A DNA stretch of 64,000 nucleotides from Phycisphaerae bacterium (GCA_030428945.1 JAUIEC010000008.1:62001-126000), one strand, 5' to 3'; shown: positions 27,160-34,808, numbered from the stretch's first letter. Notes: a model not told the origin generated them from the letters alone. Made by a program: numbers and translations.

Positions 27160-28716
27160 ATGCGACCTTCCTTCGAGGATGCGTGCCGGGACTACGTTCT
27201 GTCCGGGCATGCGTTCCTGCACATTCCCACGAACGAAACGACGCGGCTGCTGGCGAGTCTGCGGTCGCTGGCAGCCGATTTACCACCCGACGGCCGCAGC
27301 GTCTACACCTGGTCGGCTGCGACCGGTTGGCGCGATGCCGATGGCCAGCCTGCCAGGAACGCCGCGGGCGTTGAGCTCGGCGCTCCCAGTCCGCAGACGG
27401 CGCCGCAGCAGATCCTCGAACTGCCTGAGGACTCGCTGTTCGTGCTGCTCGACTTCGAGCCATACCTGCATTCGCGCACCTTCGCGTACTTCGATGTAGT
27501 GCTGGCCTGGCTCAACGAACTGCGGGAGGTCCTCGCCGCTACCAGCCGCACGGTCATCTTCGCCGGCCAGTTGACGGTGCCCGATGCACTGTCCGATGCG
27601 GTCACCGAACTCTCCTTTCCGCTTCCTGACGAGGGCGCGATCGAAACTGCAATCCGTTTCGTTGGTGACGGCCACGAACTGGACGAGGCGGCGCTGCCGA
27701 AGCTCGTCTCGGCCTGCCGGGGAATGACCGAGCAGCAGATCGAAGACCGCACGGCCCTCGCGCTGCGGCGGTTCAAGCGCCTCGACGGCGACGCGGCCAA
27801 CCTGCTGCGCCACGAGAAGGCAGCGGTGATTCGTCGCACCGGCCTGCTGGAGTACCGCGACCCGCCGTCCGGCGGACTCGACCGCATCGGCGGCTGGGAG
27901 AACGTCAAGCAACACGTCCGGCTCGACAAACCGTGCTTCGACAAGGCTGCCCGCGTATTCGGGATCGAGTTCCCACGCGGCTTGCTGCTGGTCGGCATCT
28001 CCGGTGGTGGAAAGACGCAGATGAGCCTCTGCATCGCCAGCTACTTTGATCTGCCGCTGATCCAGCTCGATGTCGGCAGCCTGATGAGCAAGTGGGTCGG
28101 CGAATCCGAACGGAACATGCGCGCCGCGATTCAGTTGCTCGAAGGCATCGGCCCCTGCGTGTTGCAACTGGACGAGATCGAGAAAGGCTTCGGCGGTGTC
28201 GGCGGTGAACAGGATGGCGGCTCCGCGCAGCGCAGTTTCGGCGTTTTTCTGAAATGGATGGGCGATCGCACGTCGCCGGCGTACGTCGTCGCAACGGCGA
28301 ACAACATCGCGGCCCTGCCGGTCGAGTTTCGGCGCAAGGGGCGTTTCGATGAGGTCTTCGGCGTCAACGTGCCGACCTCGGCTGAACGACGCGAGATCTT
28401 CGCGATTCATCTCGGACTGCGCGGCCGGGATGCTGCACAGTTCGACCTCGATGCCCTCGTTGAAGCATCGGACAGCTACACCGGCGCTGACATCAAGGAA
28501 GTCGTCCAGCTTGGTCTCAAGCTCGCGTTTCACCACGGGACGGAACTGGAGTCGCACCACCTGCTGACGGCTTTGCCCGAAGTCCGGCCACTCTCGCAGA
28601 CCGATCCCGAAGCAGTCAGCCAGGTGACCGCCTGGCTGGATGCGCACACGAAGCCCGCCGGCGCTCGGCTGGCGGAACCGTCGAGCAAACAGCGCCGACG
28701 ACCCGTCACTGTCTGA
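27160..28716 (+). CDS. Ycf46-like AAA+ ATPase
   Basis: 518 residues. The N-terminal ~230 residues are a divergent Rossmann-like domain, as in Ycf46. The AAA+ domain (~240-470) has Walker A GISGGGKT (Lys285), Walker B with D338/E339 (VLQLDEIEKGFGG), sensor 1 (VVATANNIAALP) and an arginine-finger segment (RRKGRFDE). The pattern 'VLQLDEIEK..FG.FL.WM..RTSP.YVVATAN' is the Ycf46/Cdc48-like signature. Classical AAA+ proteins are hexameric remodelling or unfolding machines. Being the first large gene of a unit that ends with a ubiquitin-like protein, it may act as an unfoldase for modified targets, by analogy with Cdc48. That role is an inference. Confidence 0.85.
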   Translation: MRPSFEDACRDYVLSGHAFLHIPTNETTRLLASLRSLAADLPPDGRSVYTWSAATGWRDADGQPARNAAGVELGAPSPQTAPQQILELPEDSLFVLLDFEPYLHSRTFAYFDVVLAWLNELREVLAATSRTVIFAGQLTVPDALSDAVTELSFPLPDEGAIETAIRFVGDGHELDEAALPKLVSACRGMTEQQIEDRTALALRRFKRLDGDAANLLRHEKAAVIRRTGLLEYRDPPSGGLDRIGGWENVKQHVRLDKPCFDKAARVFGIEFPRGLLLVGISGGGKTQMSLCIASYFDLPLIQLDVGSLMSKWVGESERNMRAAIQLLEGIGPCVLQLDEIEKGFGGVGGEQDGGSAQRSFGVFLKWMGDRTSPAYVVATANNIAALPVEFRRKGRFDEVFGVNVPTSAERREIFAIHLGLRGRDAAQFDLDALVEASDSYTGADIKEVVQLGLKLAFHHGTELESHHLLTALPEVRPLSQTDPEAVSQVTAWLDAHTKPAGARLAEPSSKQRRRPVTV

Positions 28717-28752
28717 GGCGGACCCCACCAACCAATCCTTCAGGAGCAACAC

Positions 28753-29727
28753 ATGACTACCATGACTGCGCCCAGTGCGCAGACTGGCGGCACTGCGCCC
28801 GCAACGGAAGAACCGATCAACCTGTTCAAACTCGGGTGCCTGTTCGTCATCCGGGCCTCGTACTGGTCCTGCCGGATCAGTAACGACCCCGACGACTTCC
28901 AGCTCTCGCCGACCGAGATCGAGAGCCGCGCGATCGCCTCGTTCGGTTCCAAAGATCTGATCGATCCGACCAGGGGGCGAATGGTTTTCCAGCAGTTGGA
29001 ACGGCGAGCGCGCCACGAATTGGCCCGTTTCTCTCGGCCGTTCCCGGCCGCCAGCGCTCACTTCACGCCGTGGCAGCATGTGCCGGAACTGATCGAGCGG
29101 CTCGAAGTCATCCAGTCAGAATTCAACGGGGCCGTAGAGGCGTTCATCGAGAAGTATCCGGAGCTTCGCAGCAACTGGCAGGCCGAGCACCCGGAAGTGC
29201 CGGACTCCGCGTACCCACCAGCCAGCGACCTGCCGCGTCGCTTCAGCCTGGCGTGGCACACGTTCAAGGTGGCCGGAGCCGGCGCCACGGCTGTCGACGA
29301 CATCGAGACCGAACTGGCCGGGCGGAAGATTCGCACCGAGCAGCTCAACCAGATGAAACGCGATCTGCAGGCCGAGTGCCGGCAGTTCTCGGCCGACTAT
29401 GTCGTTGCCTTCAGAAAGGAGGTGGCGGACTTCTGCGACCAGGTCGTCGCGGCTGGCGGCAGTGTGCACGGCAAGACATTGCAGGCGATCCGGCGTCGAA
29501 TCGACAGCTTCAACAGCATGAACATCTTCACCGACTCGGAGGCTGCAAGTGGGCTTGCGCAACTGCGCCAGAGCCTCTTCGGCGTAACGGGCGAGATGCT
29601 CAAACAGCAACCCGACGTGGCGGCCCAACTCAGCGAAGCGTGCAAGACGCTGCGGCATGGACTGCTCGACCCGGACAACATCTCGGCGCTGACAGGCCGT
29701 CTCAAGCGTCGCGTCATTCTTGATTAA
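28753..29727 (+). CDS. DUF3150-like protein
   Basis: 324 residues, ATG after a CAGGAG site. The N-terminal block (FKLGCLFVIRASYWSCRISN, then SPTEIESRAIASFGSKDLID) resembles the conserved start of DUF3150 proteins of plasmids and phages, with a 'SKRLIDP'-like motif and an RRA-type helix after it. The remainder is helical and probably coiled-coil (residues ~190-240). DUF3150 function is unknown. It lies 36 bases after the AAA+ gene, and in elements these two families tend to be neighbours. A substrate-adaptor role for the ATPase is possible. Confidence 0.6.
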   Translation: MTTMTAPSAQTGGTAPATEEPINLFKLGCLFVIRASYWSCRISNDPDDFQLSPTEIESRAIASFGSKDLIDPTRGRMVFQQLERRARHELARFSRPFPAASAHFTPWQHVPELIERLEVIQSEFNGAVEAFIEKYPELRSNWQAEHPEVPDSAYPPASDLPRRFSLAWHTFKVAGAGATAVDDIETELAGRKIRTEQLNQMKRDLQAECRQFSADYVVAFRKEVADFCDQVVAAGGSVHGKTLQAIRRRIDSFNSMNIFTDSEAASGLAQLRQSLFGVTGEMLKQQPDVAAQLSEACKTLRHGLLDPDNISALTGRLKRRVILD

Positions 29728-29756
29728 GTCCCGTTCCATTCAAAGGAGGAATCAGC

Positions 29757-30170
29757 TTGTCACATTTCGTTGAATGCCGACCCGGATTCACCGATCTGGC
29801 GGCGCTCGTGGATGCGCTCGTCGCCGTCGGCTTCGAGCGCGACCAGGTCGAGGTGCATGAACAGTCCGTCGCGCTCTTCGGCTACCAGGGAGACGAACGG
29901 CCGCAGCGCGCCAACGTGGTCATTCGCCGCCAACACGTTGGCCGAGGCGCGAACGACGTTGGCTGGGAGCGATGCAGCGACGGAACGATCCGCTCATGGA
30001 TCAGCGAGTTCGACGCCCGTCACCGTCTTGATGCGTCCATGCAGCGCCGCATTCGCCAGGAGTACGCCTGTGCGGCCGTCACGCGGCAGCAGCAGGCTCT
30101 GGGGCGACAGGTCGAGCGCCGCATGCTGCCGGACGGCGAAATCGAGTTGCAGGTCAGCGGTTACCGCTAG
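29757..30170 (+). CDS. DUF1257 (Ycf35-like) protein
   Basis: 137 residues starting at TTG, fixed by a strong AAAGGAGG site 6 bases upstream and by the family's invariant start MSHF. Other family marks are a central GYQGD turn, the VIRRQHVGRGANDVGW segment, and the late RRIRQEYACAAV helix plus a charged C-terminal strand. DUF1257 is conserved in plastids (ycf35), cyanobacteria and many bacteria but has no firm function. In many genomes it sits beside a Ycf46-like ATPase and a DUF2997 protein, as here. Confidence 0.8.
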   Translation: MSHFVECRPGFTDLAALVDALVAVGFERDQVEVHEQSVALFGYQGDERPQRANVVIRRQHVGRGANDVGWERCSDGTIRSWISEFDARHRLDASMQRRIRQEYACAAVTRQQQALGRQVERRMLPDGEIELQVSGYR

Positions 30171-30190
30171 CCCGCCAGAAAGGAGAACAC

Positions 30191-30394
30191 ATGCACCATC
30201 CCACCGTGTGCGTGAGGATCCGCAGCGACGGATCCTGCACGGTCGACGCCAACAACTTTCCCGATTCGAGCTGCCATCAGGTGACCGCGGAGATCCTGAA
30301 GGCTCTTGCCGCAACCCAAACGCGCGAGTTCGACAAACCCGAGGCACGGGCCATGCGGAGCGTCGAGCGCGGGCAACGAGAGTCATCACGATGA
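30191..30394 (+). CDS. DUF2997-like small protein
   Basis: 67 residues, ATG after AAAGGAGA. The pattern fits DUF2997: a short beta-hairpin (VCVRIRSDGSCTVDANNF), a Ser-Cys pair and helix (SSCHQVTAEILKALA), then a K-P-E-A end. DUF2997 proteins commonly sit next to DUF1257 proteins, exactly as here. Its stop overlaps the next ATG (ATGA), showing translational coupling. Confidence 0.65.
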   Translation: MHHPTVCVRIRSDGSCTVDANNFPDSSCHQVTAEILKALAATQTREFDKPEARAMRSVERGQRESSR

Positions 30395-30663
30395 CGCGCC
30401 TTCGAATCGGCGGCGAAGGTGTCATCCGAAGTCTGTGGTTCGACGAGATCGATCTCGCCTCCCTCGGCACGGTACACGTTCAGCGTGCCAGCCACGTCGA
30501 GTTCGACACAGCTCGGCAGTGCTGGACCGTCGTACCCGCCAGTACGCGATCGGTCGTCTTTTCGTCTCGATCGCGAAGTGAAGCCCTTGCCTGGGAGGCC
30601 GAGCACTTCCAGCCCGGTGGCCGCTTCTGGCCGCCATCCATCGAAAGAGAAAGGAGAACATGA
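30391..30663 (+). CDS. 90-residue unknown protein
   Basis: It is coupled to the DUF2997 gene by an ATGA overlap. The predicted fold is a small beta-rich domain (IRSLWFDEIDLASLG, ASHVEFDTARQCWTVV) followed by a helix (RSEALAWEAEHF), like small beta-alpha proteins seen in planctomycete elements. No family name can be given. The next ORF again overlaps as ATGA. Confidence 0.6.
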   Translation: MTRLRIGGEGVIRSLWFDEIDLASLGTVHVQRASHVEFDTARQCWTVVPASTRSVVFSSRSRSEALAWEAEHFQPGGRFWPPSIERERRT

Positions 30664-30785
30664 CCATCCTGTCCTGCCTGGCCCGCATGTTCGGGCCACA
30701 CCGGCGCCAGTTCGTCCGCGCACATCAGCGCGGCCGGCGTCGCGTCCGGGCGTACAACCGCCGCCATCCGAGGCTCCGCCGATGA
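30660..30785 (+). CDS. 41-residue basic peptide
   Basis: It is linked to its neighbours by ATGA overlaps on both sides and has an AAAGGAGA ribosome site. It is strongly basic (14 Arg residues) with one hydrophobic start (MTILSCLARMFG). It might bind nucleic acid or a membrane. No family recognised. Conservation of the overlaps is the main support. Confidence 0.5.
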   Translation: MTILSCLARMFGPHRRQFVRAHQRGRRRVRAYNRRHPRLRR

Positions 30786-31246
30786 CGCCGGCCGATCTGT
30801 ACGACGCTTCGCTCGAGCCGCTGCGCTATGGAATCTGCACATACCGAGGCAGCGATCACATCGAACACGCGGCCCTCGCGATCCGTTACCACACCTGGCC
30901 GCCGCCACTGCTGCGGTGTCTGCGTGATGCGCTGTCGGATGGGATCACAATCACGATCCGCAGTGAACAGCGTGAAATCTACATCCAGTCTCGGTCCCGC
31001 GTGCAGATCTGCACTCATGCGGGCGTTCATCGCTCCGTCCTCGATGCGCCCGCGTGGGATGCGACGCTGGAGCAGGTAGATGGCGCGATCCTGGCGCACT
31101 TCGAGCGTGTTCGCGCCAAACAGGCTTCTTTTGAGCTGACCATTCAGGGCCAGTGCCTGGAGTTCGCCACCGTAGTTCAAAGCAACGGCAGCGTTCTGCA
31201 GACTTCGATCCTAGGCCCGATTCAGCACCCCATCCCATCCGCGTGA
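30782..31246 (+). CDS. 154-residue unknown protein
   Basis: It starts inside the previous stop (ATGA). The sequence is mixed alpha/beta: a helix around PPPLLRCLRDALSDG and strands at ITITIRSEQREIYIQ and FELTIQGQCLEFATVV. Two or three strand-helix units are visible but no motif that names a family. Three or four Cys residues are scattered. It lies between the DUF-type genes and the ubiquitin-like gene, so it may be an accessory of that system. Confidence 0.6.
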   Translation: MTPADLYDASLEPLRYGICTYRGSDHIEHAALAIRYHTWPPPLLRCLRDALSDGITITIRSEQREIYIQSRSRVQICTHAGVHRSVLDAPAWDATLEQVDGAILAHFERVRAKQASFELTIQGQCLEFATVVQSNGSVLQTSILGPIQHPIPSA

Positions 31247-31318
31247 GGCGTCCGCCCAACCGCGGCCCGTTTCGCTGTTACGACCTTGAATTCAATCCAC
31301 TTGCACAGGAGTCAAGCC

Positions 31319-31474
31319 ATGCTGCTTGCCATCACCGAAATCGATCCGTCCGACATTTTGCATTTGTACTGCAGCGATCTTGACGAGATCGCGGCCATCA
31401 ATCGTTCGCTCGCGCGGCTCGACGAAGAGATCACCACGTGGGAGCTCTACGAGACCGGCCTGTCGCTCGTCTGA
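31319..31474 (+). CDS. 51-residue acidic protein
   Basis: ATG after an ACAGGAG site. The peptide is acidic and helical (DLDEIAAINRSLARLDEEIT) with a hydrophobic start. It lies 21 bases before the ubiquitin-like gene. No family recognised. Confidence 0.5.
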   Translation: MLLAITEIDPSDILHLYCSDLDEIAAINRSLARLDEEITTWELYETGLSLV

Positions 31475-31495
31475 CCTTCATCAACGGAGAATCAC

Positions 31496-31738
31496 ATGCG
31501 CGTTCTGTACATCAACAACGACGGTGGCGGCTTCGCCGATTTCATCAACGTGCCCGACGGCCAGGCCGTCTCGGACTTCTTCGCGGAGCGAATGACTGAC
31601 GAAGATGCGGGCGAATACCTGATCCGAGTTAACCGCCAGCCAGTCGCCCGCGACCAGAAACTGCGTGACGGTGACCGGATCAGCATCACGCCGGTAAAGA
31701 TCGAGGGTGCCCTGGCTGGTGAGATTCCATCTGCCTGA
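31496..31738 (+). CDS. Ubiquitin-like beta-grasp (ThiS/MoaD-type) protein
   Basis: 80 residues, ATG after an AACGGAG site. The layout is a beta-grasp: an N-terminal hairpin ([20 protein letters not shown]), a helix ([10 protein letters not shown]), then [10 protein letters not shown] and the ThiS/Ubl signature turn [11 protein letters not shown]. In ThiS, MoaD and ubiquitin-like modifiers this fold ends in Gly-Gly for activation by an E1. Here the end is KIEGA followed by LAGEIPSA, so no terminal Gly-Gly is present and trimming may be required. It closes unit 1. Unit 2 supplies E2-, peptidase- and E1-like proteins, so it is the natural candidate modifier. Confidence 0.75.
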   Translation: MRVLYINNDGGGFADFINVPDGQAVSDFFAERMTDEDAGEYLIRVNRQPVARDQKLRDGDRISITPVKIEGALAGEIPSA

Positions 31739-31754
31739 CGAACCAGCGTCCACC

Positions 31755-31782
31755 TTAATTTGAGGGCGAATCGCGCCATAGT
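31755..31782 (+). promoter_or_regulatory. Promoter of cassette unit 2
   Basis: CCACC-TTAATT (31755-31760), a 16-base spacer and CATAGT (31777-31782). This mirrors the unit 1 promoter in sequence and spacing. Confidence 0.6.
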
Positions 31783-31825
31783 AAGAAAATACGAATCCTG
31801 ACGTCGCGCACCCGCCCAATCTGCA

Positions 31826-31869
31826 CCGGGCGCCTGCCTCATACCGAAGCAGGCGCCCGGACCCTTTTC
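31826..31869 (+). terminator. Promoter-proximal terminator or attenuator of unit 2
   Basis: A perfect 12-bp stem (CCGGGCGCCTGC / GCAGGCGCCCGG) with an 11-base loop is followed by ACCCTTTTC, between the promoter and the first gene. This is the same placement as in unit 1. Confidence 0.7.
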
Positions 31870-31883
31870 AGAAGGATACTCCG

Positions 31884-32867
31884 ATGCAACCACGCCCACT
31901 GCTACGCTGCGCCCGGCGCATCGCAGCGGCACTCGAACCGCCACCAGCCCCTGACACAGACCTCGAACGATACCTCGTCGAAAGCATCGAGATGATCACC
32001 CGTATCCGAGATCAGCACAGCAGGCGTCGCCGCGCCGCCGAGCACGGCTGGAAACTCGCGGCCGGCCGGATCCGCAGCCATATCGAACGCGATCTGGCCG
32101 CGGTCGGCGACATCCTGAACCGTTGCCGCATCGCACTCGCTCCGTCCCCGCGTAGACCGAGTCTGTGTGAGATCTACGCCGAAGTCACACAACTGGCCGA
32201 CGAGTTCGCCGAAGTGCGCTACGATGGGCATCAACGCTGCGTCATCGTGGTCACCGATCCGATCACCCTGCACGAAACACCGCTCGGCCGATTTGAGGTC
32301 TCGCTGCCGGTCGCTGCGTTACCCCGGCCCGCAGCCGCCGTCCGCGTGCGGGCCCTCGACCCGAATCCGGCCGGCGCCAATCCCGAAGTCACGCACCCGC
32401 ATGTGTCCAGCGAACGACTCTGCTGCGGGGACGGCGGTGCTCCCCTGAACAGTGCCCTGATGTCCCATCGGCTCTGCGACGCCGCTCTGATCGTGCGGTC
32501 GATACTGGGGCACTACAACCCTGACTCCGCATACGTCGCCTTAGAGGACTGGCATGGCGTGCCCTGCAGCGAATGCGATTGCACGGTTGCCGAAGACGAT
32601 GCCGAAGCGTGCCAGAACTGCAGCGACCGCTTCTGCGAAGATTGCACGCGGCTCTGCAGTTGCTGCGACGATGTGACCTGCCTCAGCTGTGCCGGCACCT
32701 GCGAGTCCTGCCGCGAGCGCTGCTGCGAGCCGTGCCTGCACCCCTGCGAAACCTGCGAAGAGACAACCTGCGAAGGCTGCCTGGAAACGGGCAACTGCCC
32801 AGCCTGCCGTGAACAACAGGAGGAAGACGATGCCGCGAACAACGAACAGGCTCTGCTGGCCGACTGA
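31884..32867 (+). CDS. E2-like (UBC-fold) protein fused to a cysteine-rich zinc-binding tail
   Basis: 327 residues. An N-terminal helical part (~1-95) is followed by a UBC-like fold: strands [11 protein letters not shown] and GRFEVSLPV, then [14 protein letters not shown] (171-184) and a helix ending at EDW (to 223). HP(N/H)V followed nine or ten residues later by Cys is the E2 active-site pattern, making C180 or C181 the likely thioester cysteine. The tail (228-308) has 23 cysteines in repeated C-x2-C pairs, like treble-clef or RING-type zinc modules, so E2 and E3-like activities may be joined in one chain. It is the first gene of unit 2 and overlaps the JAB gene by 38 bases. Confidence 0.75.
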   Translation: MQPRPLLRCARRIAAALEPPPAPDTDLERYLVESIEMITRIRDQHSRRRRAAEHGWKLAAGRIRSHIERDLAAVGDILNRCRIALAPSPRRPSLCEIYAEVTQLADEFAEVRYDGHQRCVIVVTDPITLHETPLGRFEVSLPVAALPRPAAAVRVRALDPNPAGANPEVTHPHVSSERLCCGDGGAPLNSALMSHRLCDAALIVRSILGHYNPDSAYVALEDWHGVPCSECDCTVAEDDAEACQNCSDRFCEDCTRLCSCCDDVTCLSCAGTCESCRERCCEPCLHPCETCEETTCEGCLETGNCPACREQQEEDDAANNEQALLAD

Positions 32868-33537
32868 ACCGCCAGCTGCTCTCGACAGCGACGACGCACC
32901 AGTGTTGCGTTTCACACCGCCCGCCTGGGCCAAGCTGCTCTACCTGCGTGACGCCGGCCCGACCGAAATCGGCGCGTTCGGCATCACATCAGCTGACGAT
33001 CTGCTGCGAGTCGAGGAGATCGCGACCGTCGCACAGACCGCCTCGGTTGCCAGCGTCGCCTTCGACGACGCGGCCGTGGCAGACTTCTTCGACGACCAGA
33101 TTGATCAGAGCCGCCGCCCGGAGCAGTTCGCGCGGATGTGGATCCACACCCACCCCGGCGACTCGGCCGATCCGAGCTCCGTCGACAAATCCACCTTCGC
33201 GCGTGTCTTCGGCCGGTGTGATTGGAGCGTGATGTTCATCCTTGCCCGCGGCGGCGACACGTACGCTCGGCTGCAGTTCAGCGTGGGCCCCGGCGGCTCG
33301 CTGCAGATCCCCGTAGCAATCGACTACAGCCGAGCGTTCCCCGGCTCCGACGCCGCAAACTGGCAGGCCGAGTACGAGCGAAACGTCACGCCGCAGCGGC
33401 AGCCCGCACGAATCGGCAGGGCAGAGCGTGCGAGCGCCTTGTTCGACGACCACGATCTCCTCACCGACGACCTGAACGATCCGGACGATCCGTCAGCGAT
33501 CACCGCCGACTACGACCCTTGGGAGGACATGCATTGA
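32830..33537 (+). CDS. JAB/MPN (JAMM) metallopeptidase
   Basis: 235 residues. The ATG at 32830 has a strong AGGAGG site and lies inside the end of the E2-like gene. The JAMM zinc site is intact: Glu46 in EIGAFG, and H106-x-H108-x10-D119 within [23 protein letters not shown] proteases cleave isopeptide bonds of ubiquitin-like modifiers or process their C-termini. In this context the enzyme may mature the Ubl encoded at 31496 and remove it from targets. The last ~65 residues are acidic and variable. Its stop overlaps the TTG start of the E1-like gene (TTGA). Confidence 0.88.
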   Translation: MPRTTNRLCWPTEPPAALDSDDAPVLRFTPPAWAKLLYLRDAGPTEIGAFGITSADDLLRVEEIATVAQTASVASVAFDDAAVADFFDDQIDQSRRPEQFARMWIHTHPGDSADPSSVDKSTFARVFGRCDWSVMFILARGGDTYARLQFSVGPGGSLQIPVAIDYSRAFPGSDAANWQAEYERNVTPQRQPARIGRAERASALFDDHDLLTDDLNDPDDPSAITADYDPWEDMH

Positions 33538-34286
33538 AACACCCCGACCGCGATCTCCGCCAGCGCGAGATCATTCCACCCGACCGGCTCGCAGCAACCA
33601 GCGCGACAGTAATCGGCGTCGGCGCCGTCGGCCGCCAGGTCGCCCTGCAACTCGCCGCGATCGGCGTACCGCGCCTGCACCTGATCGACCACGACATCGT
33701 CGAACCGGTCAACCTCGGCCCGCAGGGCTACTTGGCCGAAGACATCGGCCGCCCGAAGGTCGACGCGACGGCCGAACTCTGCCACCGCCTGAACCCCGAG
33801 TTCGAACTGACGACCACACCTCGCCGCTTTCTTCGGAGCCAGCAGCTCAACAGCGCAGTGTTCTGCTGCGTCGACTCGATCCGCACCCGCGGCCTGATCT
33901 GGCAGGCCGTCGCACGAGCGCTGGCAGCAACGCCACATCTGGCGACATTGGACGCGCGACGTGGACGAGTCATGTTCTTCGCAGACGCCCGCATGTCCGG
34001 CGAAGTCATCCGAATCCTGGCCGCCGCGGACGCGATCTCAGTCGCCCACTATTCGAACACACTGTTCCGCCAGGAGGAGGCATTCGTCGGCACCTGCACC
34101 GCCCGCAGCACAGTCTTCACGGCCAACATTGCCGCCGGCCTGATGATCCACCAATTCGCCCGTCACCTCCGCGGCCTGCCCACCAACGCCGATCTGGTCT
34201 TGAACCTGCTCGCCAGCGAGATCACGGCACACCCAACCAGCACGATGAAGAGGAGCTCCGATGCCCCGCAACAGAACTCTGTTTGA
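33534..34286 (+). CDS. ThiF/E1-like adenylyltransferase
   Basis: 250 residues from a TTG start preceded by GGGAGG at 7 bases and overlapping the JAB stop (TTGA). The Rossmann ATP site is GVGAVG (28-33), with acidic residues D52/D54 ([12 protein letters not shown]), N60, Q64 and K75 and then D114 (CCVDSIRTR). A candidate catalytic Cys is C188 (GTCTARST). E1/ThiF enzymes adenylate the C-terminus of a Ubl and transfer it to a Cys. The usual Arg of the N-x-x-R/Q motif is missing (NLGPQGY). It is single-domain, smaller than eukaryotic E1, as in bacterial systems and PRTRC-type ThiF proteins. It closes unit 2. Confidence 0.88.
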   Translation: MKHPDRDLRQREIIPPDRLAATSATVIGVGAVGRQVALQLAAIGVPRLHLIDHDIVEPVNLGPQGYLAEDIGRPKVDATAELCHRLNPEFELTTTPRRFLRSQQLNSAVFCCVDSIRTRGLIWQAVARALAATPHLATLDARRGRVMFFADARMSGEVIRILAAADAISVAHYSNTLFRQEEAFVGTCTARSTVFTANIAAGLMIHQFARHLRGLPTNADLVLNLLASEITAHPTSTMKRSSDAPQQNSV

Positions 34287-34350
34287 TTCGAGCCCGCCGG
34301 TCCCGCGCACTCGCCTGGTGAGGCCCGCTCCGAAGGACCATGCTCGCCCG
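34261..34350 (+). pseudogene. Possible remnant of a further cassette gene
   Basis: An ATG with a good GAGGAG site overlaps the end of the E1-like gene by 26 bases, in the same style as the other couplings. The encoded start ([20 protein letters not shown]) soon runs into the opposite-strand nsrR-like gene and loses coding character. It may be the stump of a gene cut off when the neighbouring block arrived. Confidence 0.3.
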
Positions 34351-34352
34351 AT

Positions 34353-34808
34353 TCAGCGCGTCGCTTCGCCGCCGAGGTTCAGGAGCTTGCGGAGCACGCG
34401 AGGTTTTTTGCGGACAATGTCTTCGAGTGTCTGTTTATTGAGGACGTCGATGAACGCGCGGAGCGCCTTTTGGATCTGGCCGCGGAGTGCGCAGGCGGAT
34501 CCGATGCAGCATTTGCTGCGACCCGGGTCAAAGCACTCGACCAGTCGGAAATCCGGCTCCATGTCGACCACCACCTGGCCAACGCGAATGTCCTCGGGAT
34601 TGCGGGCCAGGGCGATCCCGCCACCCTTGCCGCGGGCGACGGTGATGTAGCCCCGTGCCCGGAGATCGTTGATCACCTTGAGCAGGTGGTTGAGGGAGAT
34701 TCCGTATGTCTTGGCGACCTCACCGGTCGGCACGGGTTTTTCCGGCCGCTGGGCGGCCAGGTAGATCAGGGTTCTGAGGGCGTAGTCGGTGTGCGACGTG
34801 ATTCTCAT
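34353..34808 (-). CDS. nsrR: Rrf2-family NsrR-like NO-sensing repressor
   Basis: 151 residues. The winged helix (~1-70, with SHTDYALRTLIYLAAQ and TYGISLNHLLKVINDL) is followed by the Rrf2 cysteine cluster (CFDPGRSKCCIGSACALRG), which in NsrR holds an Fe-S cluster destroyed by NO. This loss relieves repression of NO-defence genes. A TACAAT -10 element ends 8 bases before the ATG at 34808, so the message may be leaderless. An ATG 9 bases upstream is an alternative start. It directly precedes the truncated-haemoglobin operon, its expected target. Confidence 0.8.
   Translation of the reverse strand: MRITSHTDYALRTLIYLAAQRPEKPVPTGEVAKTYGISLNHLLKVINDLRARGYITVARGKGGGIALARNPEDIRVGQVVVDMEPDFRLVECFDPGRSKCCIGSACALRGQIQKALRAFIDVLNKQTLEDIVRKKPRVLRKLLNLGGEATR

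Larger units (their letters stand above)
25017..34350. mobile_element. Putative integrative element carrying the ubiquitin-like cassette
   Basis: The left edge is inferred at the 3' end of tRNA-Ser, next to a tyrosine recombinase gene, a common integration arrangement. The cargo (small membrane proteins, AAA+ ATPase, DUF3150, DUF1257, DUF2997, ubiquitin-like system) is of a kind often seen on plasmids and integrated elements. The right edge is uncertain: a duplicated tRNA-Ser 3' end was not found in this window, and the element may extend further, even to the second recombinase at 63210. Confidence 0.45.

Noticed and set aside
27160-34286. A standard PRTRC cassette (ParB-related, ThiF-related)
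   Set aside because: ThiF-like and JAB-like genes are shared, but no ParB-like or PRTRC E/F-like gene is seen, and the Ubl and E2 proteins look different.
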